A stretch of DNA of 64,000 nucleotides, from assembly GCA_009777235.1 (NCBI GenBank), contig WRMH01000005.1, positions 1 through 64,000 of the forward strand. The letters run 5' to 3'. The position numbers and the translations under genes were made by a program. The notes below the pieces were generated by a model. The model was not told where the DNA came from and ran no database searches. It saw only the letters and a program-made list of their open reading frames with translations. This document shows, piece by piece, positions 56,592 to 64,000 of the stretch. The DNA is from Oscillospiraceae bacterium (lineage in GTDB: Bacteria; Bacillota; Clostridia; Oscillospirales; Oscillospiraceae). The stretch's first letter is position 1. Each line of letters opens with the position of its first letter.

Positions 56592-58331
56592 ATGGATTTC
56601 GGTATTTGGTTTTTACTTGCGGCAGGAATGGTGTTTTTCATGCAATGCGGCTTTACGATGGTAGAAGCCGGATTTACGCGGGCAAAGAACGCCGGCAACA
56701 TCATCATGAAAAATATGATGGACTTTTGCATGGGTACGATAGCCTTTTTATTGATTGGCTTTAGTATCATGTGCGCCGAGGATTATCTGTTCGGAGTGAT
56801 TGGTATTCCGAATTTGGGAATCTTCACAGACTTTTCAAACTTCGATTTTTCAAACTTCGTGTTCAACTTAGTGTTTTGCGCAACGGCGGCGACAATCGTG
56901 TCGGGCGCGATGGCGGAACGCACGAAATTCAGCGCGTACTGTATCTATACGGTGATACTCACGGCTGTTGTCTATCCGATAGAGGCCGGATGGGTATGGA
57001 ACGAAAACGGATGGCTGGCACAGATGGGCTATATTGACTTTGCCGGTTCGTCCGCTATCCACATGGTGGGCGGTATCACGGCATTTATCGGCGCGTCAAT
57101 ACTCGGCCCGCGTATCGGCAAATATACCGTAGACAAAGCTACGGGAAAAAAGATTGCAAACGCCATACCGGGACACTCGCTGACGCTCGGTGCGCTCGGC
57201 TGCTTTATCCTGTGGTTTGGCTGGTACGGTTTTAACGGAGCGGCGGCAGAAAATGTGTCTCAGCTCGGATCAATCTTTTTGACCACGACGATAGCTCCGG
57301 CAGTCGGAGCTACGGCGACAATGACGTTTACATGGCTGAAAAACGGCAAGCCCGACGTATCAATGACGTTAAACGGCGCGCTTGCGGGTCTTGTCGGCAT
57401 AACGGCGGGAACGTCAAATGTGGACGCGCTCGGCACGATTGTAATCGGGGCGGTCGCCGGTATATTGGTCGTCTTGGCGGTTGAATTTATTGACATGAAG
57501 CTGTGCGTTGACGATCCTGTCGGCGCGGTGGCCGTTCACGGTGTTTGCGGCATATGGGGAACTGTTGCTGTTGGATTGTTTGCAAAGCCGATTGCGGCGG
57601 GAAACGATGTTATCTCGGACGCGGCCGGCCTGTTTTACGGAGGCGGAGCGGGTCTGCTCGGGGTTCAGGCGCTTGGCGTGCTGTCTATCGCGGCGTGGAC
57701 TGCCGTAACAATGAGCATAGCGTTCTTCTTGGTAAAGAAAATTCACGGCTTGCGGGCGTCAATCGAGGACGAGATTTTGGGGCTTGACTCGACCGAACAC
57801 GGCATAGAGAGCAGCTATGCGGACTTTATGCCGGTCGTCAATACCAATCTGCATACCTTGACCGCAGGCACTTACGCCGGCGGCTTGGCGGGCGCGGCGA
57901 CGGCTGTGACTGTTGCAGCGGCGCAGGATGCGGCAATCGAGGTCACGGACATATCAACAGGCAAAAAGCTCACAAAGGTAACTATCCTCACCAAACCGCG
58001 AATGTTCGAGCCGCTAAAAGATGCTTTCGACAAAATTGGCATCACGGGAATCACAGTTACCAACGTGATGGGATATGGCGTGCAAAGGGGACATTCTCAC
58101 ACATATCGCGGCGTGCCGCTGGCGGTTCCGCTTTTGCCAAAAATCCAGATAGACGTTGTAATCAGCAAGATTCCCGTAAGTATGCTGATCAAAACGGTCA
58201 AAGACATTTTATATACAGGCAATATCGGCGACGGTAAGATTTTCGTCTACGATGTGGAAAACGTCATAAAAATCCGTACAGGAGAAGAGGGCTACGATGC
58301 CTTGCAGGATGAACATTCCGGCGATGAATAA
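56592..58331 (+). CDS. amt: Ammonium transporter fused to a C-terminal P-II domain
   Basis: A 579-residue fusion. Residues 1-430 are an Amt channel of eleven helices: FFMQCGFTMVEAGFTRAKN, DFAGSSAIHMVGGITAFIGA and WFGWYGFNGAAAEN, with the pore histidine in DPVGAVAVHGVCGIWGTVAVGLF. Residues ~459-579 are a full P-II fold (KVTILTKPRMFEPLKDAF, the T-loop GVQRGHSHTYRGVPLAVPLLPK, and GNIGDGKIFVYDVENVIKIRTGE, each quoted in part). The T-loop keeps the Tyr of TYRG but has Leu where the uridylylated Tyr51 of GlnB lies. The tethered P-II should gate the channel by ATP/ADP and 2-oxoglutarate. The ATG at 56592 follows AAAGGA; an upstream open reading from 56442 runs through the attenuator. Confidence 0.9.
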   Translation: MDFGIWFLLAAGMVFFMQCGFTMVEAGFTRAKNAGNIIMKNMMDFCMGTIAFLLIGFSIMCAEDYLFGVIGIPNLGIFTDFSNFDFSNFVFNLVFCATAATIVSGAMAERTKFSAYCIYTVILTAVVYPIEAGWVWNENGWLAQMGYIDFAGSSAIHMVGGITAFIGASILGPRIGKYTVDKATGKKIANAIPGHSLTLGALGCFILWFGWYGFNGAAAENVSQLGSIFLTTTIAPAVGATATMTFTWLKNGKPDVSMTLNGALAGLVGITAGTSNVDALGTIVIGAVAGILVVLAVEFIDMKLCVDDPVGAVAVHGVCGIWGTVAVGLFAKPIAAGNDVISDAAGLFYGGGAGLLGVQALGVLSIAAWTAVTMSIAFFLVKKIHGLRASIEDEILGLDSTEHGIESSYADFMPVVNTNLHTLTAGTYAGGLAGAATAVTVAAAQDAAIEVTDISTGKKLTKVTILTKPRMFEPLKDAFDKIGITGITVTNVMGYGVQRGHSHTYRGVPLAVPLLPKIQIDVVISKIPVSMLIKTVKDILYTGNIGDGKIFVYDVENVIKIRTGEEGYDALQDEHSGDE

Positions 58332-58375
58332 AAGGCTATCACAAATAAATCAAACAATATATAAGGAGGCTTACT

Positions 58376-60466
58376 ATGAAAAAGATACCGGAACTATTTG
58401 CGAGCATGGTGTTTAGCGACACGGTCATGCGCGAGCGTCTGCCAAAAGATGTCTATAAGGCATTGAAGAAAACCATGTCGCAGGGGGCGCATTTGGAGCT
58501 TGACATTGCAAACGCAGTGGCAAACGCCATGAAAGAATGGGCGGTTGAAAAAGGCGCGACGCATTTTACCCACTGGTTTCAACCCATGACCGGGGTTACG
58601 GCAGAAAAACACGACAGCTTTATCTCTCCGGCGGGAGACGGTGAAATCATCATGGAATTTTCCGGCAAAGAGCTGGTGCGGGGCGAGCCGGACGCGTCCA
58701 GCTTTCCGTCCGGCGGACTGCGGGCCACGTTTGAGGCGCGAGGCTACACTGTCTGGGACATCACATCCTACGCCTTTATCAAGGACGGGACACTGTGTAT
58801 TCCCACCGCGTTTTGCTCCTACAGCGGCGAAGCCCTTGACAAAAAGACGCCGCTCTTGCGCTCGATGGAAGCCCTTGATAAACAGGCACGGCGCATACTC
58901 GGATTATTCGGTAATGACGCAGTTTCCCGAGTGACCGCGACGATCGGCCCGGAGCAGGAATATTTCTTGATTGACAAGGACATATTTTTAAAACGCCCGG
59001 ACTTGGTATATACCGGGAGGACACTCTTTGGTGCGCGCCCGCCAAAAGGACAGGAGCTGGAGGATCACTATTTCGGCAGCCTAAAGCCGAGGGTGTCGGC
59101 CTTTATGAAAGATTTGGACGAGGAGCTTTGGAAGCTCGGCGTTTACGTAAAGACAAAGCACAACGAGGTAGCGCCCGCCCAGCATGAGCTTGCGCCGATT
59201 TTCACGACGACAAATATAGCCACCGACCAAAATCAGCTCACTATGGAACTTTTGAAAATCGTGGCAAACAGGCACAATATGGTTTGCCTGCTCCATGAAA
59301 AGCCGTTTGCGGGCGTCAACGGGAGCGGCAAGCACAACAACTGGTCGCTTACCACAGATAAAGGAGGAAATCTGCTCGAACCGGGCGAGACGCCTTTTGA
59401 AAACGCTCAATTTTTGCTCTTCTTGGTGGCTGTCATCAAGGCGGTGGACGAGTATCAGGATTTGCTGCGCGTCTCATCTGCAAGCGCCGGAAATGACCAT
59501 AGGCTCGGCGCGAATGAAGCGCCGCCCGCCATCGTGTCAATGTTCCTTGGAGACGAGCTGACCAAGATTTTAGAAGCGCTCGAAGCCGGGGAGAGTTATA
59601 AGGACAAAGGGCAAAATCAAATGGAAATCGGCGTGACCGTCCTCCCGCATTTTCCGAAAGACAGCACAGACCGCAACCGCACCTCGCCTTTCGCGTTCAC
59701 GGGCAATAAATTTGAATTTCGTATGCTTGGATCGGCTTTTTCCATCGCGGGTCCGAACATCGTACTCAATACGGCGGTTGCGGAATCTCTGCGCCAATTT
59801 GCCGACGAACTGGAAAAAGCAAACGACTTTACATCCGCCTTGGCAGGACTCATCAAGAAAACCTATAGCGAGCATAAGCGGATCGTGTTCAACGGCAACA
59901 ATTATTCGGACGAGTGGGTAGTGGAAGCGTCGGAACGCGGACTGTCAAACCTGAAAACCACGGTAGACGCGCTGCCGGAGTTTACTTCGCGCAAAAGCGT
60001 GCAGCTGTTCACAAGGCACAATGTGTTTTCCGAAACGGAAGTCCATTCGCGCTGTGAGATCATGTTTGAAAGCTACTGCAAGACGCTTCATATAGAAGCC
60101 CTCACAATGGTTGATTTGGTCAAGGGCGAGATAATCCCGGCATGTATCAGCTATCAAAACGAGGTGGCGGAGCTTATAAACAACAAAAAATCATGCGGCG
60201 GGCACAGTATCGCGCTCGAAGAACATCTGCTCGGGCAAATAGCGAAGCTGTCCGGTTGTCTGCTCAAAAAGCTGACATTTCTTGAACAGGTGCTTTTGGA
60301 GACAAAAGAAGACCGGGAAATACTCGCTCACGCGCAATATTACAGGGACAAAATCTGCCCCGCCATGTCGGAGTTGCGGCTGATCGTGGACGAACTCGAA
60401 ACCGTCATTGCCAGAAAATACTGGCCGCTGCCGGCATACGGGCAGCTCCTGTACAGCATAGTGTAA
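58376..60466 (+). CDS. glnN: Glutamine synthetase type III
   Basis: A 696-residue GSIII that forms glutamine from glutamate, ammonia and ATP. The N-terminus ([18 protein letters not shown]) and [28 protein letters not shown] (quoted in part) are specific to type III. Catalytic motifs are [27 protein letters not shown], the ATP-loop [13 protein letters not shown] and the Arg-containing [23 protein letters not shown] precedes the ATG, 44 bases after amt. The enzyme takes ammonium supplied by Amt and feeds the split glutamate synthase downstream. Confidence 0.93.
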   Translation: MKKIPELFASMVFSDTVMRERLPKDVYKALKKTMSQGAHLELDIANAVANAMKEWAVEKGATHFTHWFQPMTGVTAEKHDSFISPAGDGEIIMEFSGKELVRGEPDASSFPSGGLRATFEARGYTVWDITSYAFIKDGTLCIPTAFCSYSGEALDKKTPLLRSMEALDKQARRILGLFGNDAVSRVTATIGPEQEYFLIDKDIFLKRPDLVYTGRTLFGARPPKGQELEDHYFGSLKPRVSAFMKDLDEELWKLGVYVKTKHNEVAPAQHELAPIFTTTNIATDQNQLTMELLKIVANRHNMVCLLHEKPFAGVNGSGKHNNWSLTTDKGGNLLEPGETPFENAQFLLFLVAVIKAVDEYQDLLRVSSASAGNDHRLGANEAPPAIVSMFLGDELTKILEALEAGESYKDKGQNQMEIGVTVLPHFPKDSTDRNRTSPFAFTGNKFEFRMLGSAFSIAGPNIVLNTAVAESLRQFADELEKANDFTSALAGLIKKTYSEHKRIVFNGNNYSDEWVVEASERGLSNLKTTVDALPEFTSRKSVQLFTRHNVFSETEVHSRCEIMFESYCKTLHIEALTMVDLVKGEIIPACISYQNEVAELINNKKSCGGHSIALEEHLLGQIAKLSGCLLKKLTFLEQVLLETKEDREILAHAQYYRDKICPAMSELRLIVDELETVIARKYWPLPAYGQLLYSIV

Positions 60467-60537
60467 GCGTTGATTTTGTAATAAAAAGGGGGAGGCGGAT
60501 ATTCTCCGCTTCCCGGAGGACATCAAGAGGTATTCGC

Positions 60538-61671
60538 ATGGGGCAAAGCAATATAGGCCAAAGCTATGGAAACGGCGAAAACAGATACAAGGAAGGTCAA
60601 ATCAGAATACCGGCAGGCTGCGCCATATCGGGAATCATTGACAAGTCGGGCAGGCGCATGAGCGGCGAGGCTATTATTAAATCTATCGCAGTCATGCGCG
60701 AGCGCTCAAACGGCTTGGGGGGCGGATTCGCGGCGTATGGGATATATCCCGAATATAAAGACTATTATGCCTTGCATATATTCTACGATTCTTCTCATAT
60801 AAAAAGGGAATGTGAGGAATTTTTAGAAAGGCATTTTGACATCATAAACCTTTCTAAAATTCCGACGCGCAAAATGAAAGGTATCACCGACGAGCCTTTG
60901 ATTTGGCGGTATTTCGTCACGCCGCTGCCAACAAAGCTCGCGGAAAGCCAATTGGACGAGCGCGAATTTACCGCAAAATGTATGTTCCGCATAAACACGC
61001 ATATCGAGGGCGCGTATGTGTTCTCCGGCGGCAAGAATATGGGTGTATTTAAGGCGGTCGGATACCCGGAGGATGTGGGGCGGTTTTACCGTCTTGAGGA
61101 TTACGAAGGCTGGTGCTTTACCGCGCACGGGCGTTACCCGACAAACACGCCGGGATGGTGGGGCGGGGCACATCCGTTTGCCCTGTTAGATTATTCCGTT
61201 GTACATAACGGGGAGATTTCATCCTATGACGCAAACCGCCGCGCCATAGAAATGTACGGATATAAATGCACGCTCCAAACCGACACGGAGGTAATCACAT
61301 ATATCATAGATTACCTGCATAGGAAAAAAGGGCTTACCTTTGAAGAAATCGCATCGGTCATCGCCGCGCCGTTTTGGAAGACAATAGAGCGCATGACGCC
61401 AAAAAAGCGGCAAATACATGAATATTTGCGCGTGACATTTTCCGCACAGCTCATCACGGGGCCGTTTTCTATCCTTGTCGGCTTTGAGGGCGGCCTCATG
61501 GCACTCGGCGACAGATTGAAGCTGCGGAGCATGGTGGTCGGCGAAAAGGGCGACATCGTATATATAGCGAGCGAAGAGGCGGCCATGCGAATCATTGAGC
61601 CGAATCTGGACGCGGTCTGGGCGCCAAAGGGCGGACAACCGGTAATCATTTGTTTAAACCAAGAGAAATGA
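60538..61671 (+). CDS. Glutamate synthase glutaminase domain as a separate protein (GltB domain 1-like)
   Basis: A 377-residue class II (Ntn) glutamine amidotransferase. The likely catalytic Cys28 is in PAGCAISGIIDKSG and would need removal of a 27-residue leader. AHGRYPTNTPGWWGGAHPFALLDYSVVHNGEISSYDANRRA (quoted in part) carries the Arg, Asn/Gly and His of the glutaminase site. It matches the first domain of GltB, here as its own gene, as in archaeal-type split enzymes. It releases ammonia for the FMN protein at 61698. A GGGAGGCGGA/TCCGCTTCCC hairpin sits in the 71-base gap after glnN. Confidence 0.85.
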   Translation: MGQSNIGQSYGNGENRYKEGQIRIPAGCAISGIIDKSGRRMSGEAIIKSIAVMRERSNGLGGGFAAYGIYPEYKDYYALHIFYDSSHIKRECEEFLERHFDIINLSKIPTRKMKGITDEPLIWRYFVTPLPTKLAESQLDEREFTAKCMFRINTHIEGAYVFSGGKNMGVFKAVGYPEDVGRFYRLEDYEGWCFTAHGRYPTNTPGWWGGAHPFALLDYSVVHNGEISSYDANRRAIEMYGYKCTLQTDTEVITYIIDYLHRKKGLTFEEIASVIAAPFWKTIERMTPKKRQIHEYLRVTFSAQLITGPFSILVGFEGGLMALGDRLKLRSMVVGEKGDIVYIASEEAAMRIIEPNLDAVWAPKGGQPVIICLNQEK

Positions 61672-61697
61672 TTTTATCTGAGCGGAGGTGAGACAAA

Positions 61698-63206
61698 ATG
61701 GCAGTAAATTTTATATATCCCGAATATGAAGCGGCGCGAAATTATGACCGCTGTATCGCTTGCCGCGTGTGTGAGCGCCAATGCGCCAATGAAGCTCACG
61801 AATATCTTGAGGATATTGGCAAAATGGCCTGCGACGATACAAAGTGCGTCAACTGCCACCGCTGCGTTGCCCTGTGCCCCACGCGCGCGCTGAAAATCGT
61901 TTCAAGCGGCAACACATATAAAGAAAACGCGAACTGGGACAGCAAAACGATAAATGAATTGTACAAACAGGCAGAGAGCGGCGGCGTGCTCTTGTCGAGC
62001 ATGGGAAGCCCCTGCGGACATCCCGTGTATTTTGACAAGATTTTGATCAACGCGTCCCAAGTCACAAACCCCTCGATAGACCCATTGCGCGAGCCCATGG
62101 AGACAAAGGTTTTTCTCGGCGCGAAACCCCGGGAGATAGAGCGGGGAAAAAACGGGGAGCTTATAAACAATCTGCCGCCAATGCTCTGTTTGTCAATGCC
62201 GGTGATGTTTTCCGCCATGAGCTACGGGTCGCTCAGCTACAACGCTCATGAGTGCCTCGCGAGGGCGGCGCAGAAGCTCGAAATCTGTTACAACACGGGC
62301 GAAGGCGGTTTGCATGAGAATTTTTATCAATATGGCGCAAACACCATCGTTCAGGTCGCGTCGGGGCGATTTGGAGTCCATCCGCAATATTTAAACAGCG
62401 GCGCGGCGATTGAAATAAAAATGGGTCAGGGCGCAAAACCGGGTATCGGCGGACATCTTCCGGGCACAAAAATCATCGGCGATATTTCCCGTACCAGAAT
62501 GATACCGGAGGGGAGCGACGCCATTTCCCCCGCGCCGCACCACGATATTTATTCAATTGAGGATTTGCGGCAGCTTGTCTATTCGCTAAAGGAAGCCACG
62601 GGCTATAAAAAGCCGATCATCGTCAAAATAGCGGCAGTCCACAACGTGGCGGCTATAGCGAGCGGAATTGCCCGCAGCGGGGCTGATATAATCGCCATTG
62701 ACGGATTTCGCGGAGGCACGGGAGCCGCGCCGACGCGCACGCGTGACCATGTGGGTATACCGATCGAGCTTGCTTTGGCAAGCGTGGATCAGCGTCTGCG
62801 TGATGAGGGCATACGCGACGATATTTCCATCATTGCCGGGGGCAGCATACGTTCGAGCGCCGACATCATAAAGGCCATAGCGCTCGGCGCGGACTGCGTG
62901 TATATCGGCACAGCCGCGCTGCTTGCGCTCGGATGCCATCTTTGCAGGACTTGCTACAGCGGAAAATGCAATTGGGGAATCGCCACGCAGGAAGCAAAAT
63001 TGGTCAAACGCTTAAACCCCGAAATCGGGTATACGCGCCTTTACAATCTCCTGACCGCTTGGCGGCATGAGATCAAAGAAATGCTCGGCGGAATGGGTAT
63101 AAATTCCATAGAAAGCCTAAAGGGCAACCGCCTGATGCTCAGGGGCGTAGGCCTAAATGAAAAAGAGCTTGATGTTTTGGGGATAAAACACGCGGGGGAT
63201 AAGTAG
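61698..63206 (+). CDS. Glutamate synthase FMN domain with N-terminal ferredoxin (GltB domain 2-like)
   Basis: A 502-residue protein. Residues 15-70 hold two [4Fe-4S] sites (CIACRVCERQC and CVNCHRCVALC, each followed by a C..P or C..E context). The rest is the FMN-binding glutamate synthase barrel: SAMSYGSLSYNAHECLARAA, GEGGLHENFYQYG, GQGAKPGIGGHLPGTK, DGFRGGTGAAPT and GGSIRSSADIIKAIALGADCVYIGTAALLALGCHLCRTCYSGKCNWGI (quoted in part) with the [3Fe-4S] cysteines. It reduces 2-oxoglutarate plus ammonia to glutamate, probably taking electrons through its own ferredoxin domain. GGAGGTGAG precedes the ATG. No GltB domain 3 and no GltD NADPH subunit follow. Confidence 0.88.
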   Translation: MAVNFIYPEYEAARNYDRCIACRVCERQCANEAHEYLEDIGKMACDDTKCVNCHRCVALCPTRALKIVSSGNTYKENANWDSKTINELYKQAESGGVLLSSMGSPCGHPVYFDKILINASQVTNPSIDPLREPMETKVFLGAKPREIERGKNGELINNLPPMLCLSMPVMFSAMSYGSLSYNAHECLARAAQKLEICYNTGEGGLHENFYQYGANTIVQVASGRFGVHPQYLNSGAAIEIKMGQGAKPGIGGHLPGTKIIGDISRTRMIPEGSDAISPAPHHDIYSIEDLRQLVYSLKEATGYKKPIIVKIAAVHNVAAIASGIARSGADIIAIDGFRGGTGAAPTRTRDHVGIPIELALASVDQRLRDEGIRDDISIIAGGSIRSSADIIKAIALGADCVYIGTAALLALGCHLCRTCYSGKCNWGIATQEAKLVKRLNPEIGYTRLYNLLTAWRHEIKEMLGGMGINSIESLKGNRLMLRGVGLNEKELDVLGIKHAGDK

Positions 63207-63257
63207 AAAATATCCGAAAAACCAGTAATTACGCATTAAAAGAAAGAGGAGAGAAAG

Positions 63258-64000
63258 ATGACCGACAGATATGAAAGCCCGCTGTGCAAAAGATACGCCG
63301 GTGAAAAAATGCGGCATATATTTTCCGATGACAATAAGTTTTCCACATGGCGCAGGCTGTGGGTGGCATTGGCGGAGAGCCAAAGAGAACTCGGGCTTCC
63401 GATAAGCCGGGCGCAAATTGACGAGATGAAAGCGAATATCACGGACATTGACTATGAGGCGGCGGCGCGATTTGAAAGCGAGACAAACCACGATGTGATG
63501 GCTCATATCCTCGCTTACGGAGAAAAATGCCCGCTCGCAAAGCCCATCATTCATCTTGGCGCGACGTCTTGCTATGTGGGAGACAACACCGACATACTGC
63601 TCATGCGCTCCGCCTTGTCGCATATCAAAAAACTGCTCATTGACCTGCTTGAGCGGCTGTATGATTTTGCCCAAGACCACAAAGCCGTAAGCTGCCTCGC
63701 CTATACGCATTTTCAGGCGGCGCAGCCAACCACTCTGGGAAAACGCGCCGCGCTGTGGATGTATGATTTTCTCCTTGACTTAGAACAGCTTGATTTTACG
63801 CTCGGCAGATTAAAGCTGGCAGGGTGCAAAGGGGCGACGGGCACGGGCGCGAGCTTTTTGTCTTTGTTTGAAAACGACCATGAAAAAGTAGTTGAGCTGG
63901 AGCGGAAAATTGCCGCAAAGATGGGGTTTGATGAAACATATCCCGTCACAGGGCAGACATATCCGCGAAAAATAGATTATTACACACTATCCGTCTTATC
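63258..64000 (+). CDS. purB: Adenylosuccinate lyase, N-terminal part (runs off the window)
   Basis: An open frame from ATG 63258 (AGAGGAGAGAAAG upstream) to the window end: 247 complete codons. MTDRYESPLCKRYAG and MRHIFSDDNKFSTWRRLWVALAESQRELG (quoted in part), FESETNHDVMAHILAYGE, IIHLGATSCYVGDNTD and YTHFQAAQPTTLGKRA are typical of PurB of the fumarase/aspartase superfamily. The signature GSSAMPYKRNP loop lies beyond the window. It releases fumarate in AMP and IMP synthesis. The start is 51 bases after the glutamate synthase gene. Confidence 0.9.
   Translation, partial: MTDRYESPLCKRYAGEKMRHIFSDDNKFSTWRRLWVALAESQRELGLPISRAQIDEMKANITDIDYEAAARFESETNHDVMAHILAYGEKCPLAKPIIHLGATSCYVGDNTDILLMRSALSHIKKLLIDLLERLYDFAQDHKAVSCLAYTHFQAAQPTTLGKRAALWMYDFLLDLEQLDFTLGRLKLAGCKGATGTGASFLSLFENDHEKVVELERKIAAKMGFDETYPVTGQTYPRKIDYYTLSVL

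Overview
The window looks like chromosomal DNA of an anaerobic Firmicute of class Clostridia, probably an uncultured Oscillospirales-like lineage. The evidence is a type III glutamine synthetase, a BMP-type nucleoside ABC importer, the DUF1934-argS pair, a long-form hibernation factor, AggAGG-type ribosome sites, sigma-A promoters, a Firmicute holin-like toxin peptide, a GlpA/GlpB/DUF1667-like oxidoreductase set and an AmmeMemoRadiSam locus. The taxonomic call is inference from gene content only.

Layout. 1-400: right end of an IS3-family element and a 27-residue holin-like toxin with a strong promoter and long leader. 0.4-10.6 kb: sugar kinase, BMP lipoprotein-ABC-permease-permease operon, a small DUF2007-like protein, phosphohexomutase and an ABC exporter. 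10.6-16.5 kb (minus strand): DUF1667 protein, two FAD oxidoreductases and MurA. 16.5-21.6 kb (minus): TIM-barrel protein, MalT-like LuxR regulator and hybrid histidine kinase. 21.8-24 kb: secreted DUF4214 protein.

24-30.8 kb is a rearranged accessory island. It holds two near-identical YafQ/DinJ modules, HicAB, VapBC, a second VapC gene split by a 2.1-kb insertion, repeated hairpins, three copies of one promoter-leader (one with its -10 box destroyed) and small plus-strand cargo genes. The intact toxin-antitoxin genes all lie on the minus strand.

30.8-42.7 kb: a type II topoisomerase pair (ParE/ParC-like), a transglutaminase-like lipoprotein, a DivIVA-like protein, HPF, a DUF885 metallopeptidase, an AbrB-type regulator and the AmmeMemoRadiSam genes. 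42.7-44.5 kb: a PIN toxin-antitoxin pair and a GNAT acetyltransferase. 44.6-52.7 kb: polyphosphate kinase diverging from murI-DUF1934-argS-fumA-fumB-malic enzyme, which joins cell-wall, translation and C4-acid metabolism. 52.7-56.1 kb (minus): a four-gene SPFH/zinc-ribbon membrane operon of unknown role.

56.4-63.2 kb is an ammonium assimilation locus: an Amt transporter fused to a P-II domain and preceded by a transcription attenuator, GSIII, and glutamate synthase split into an amidotransferase protein and an FMN/ferredoxin protein. The window ends inside purB.

Three copies of a ~104-bp palindromic MITE-like element (12.7, 19.9 and 37.8 kb) contain a hairpin with compensatory base changes; one copy supplies the C-terminus of an oxidoreductase. 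No rRNA, tRNA or CRISPR array was seen.
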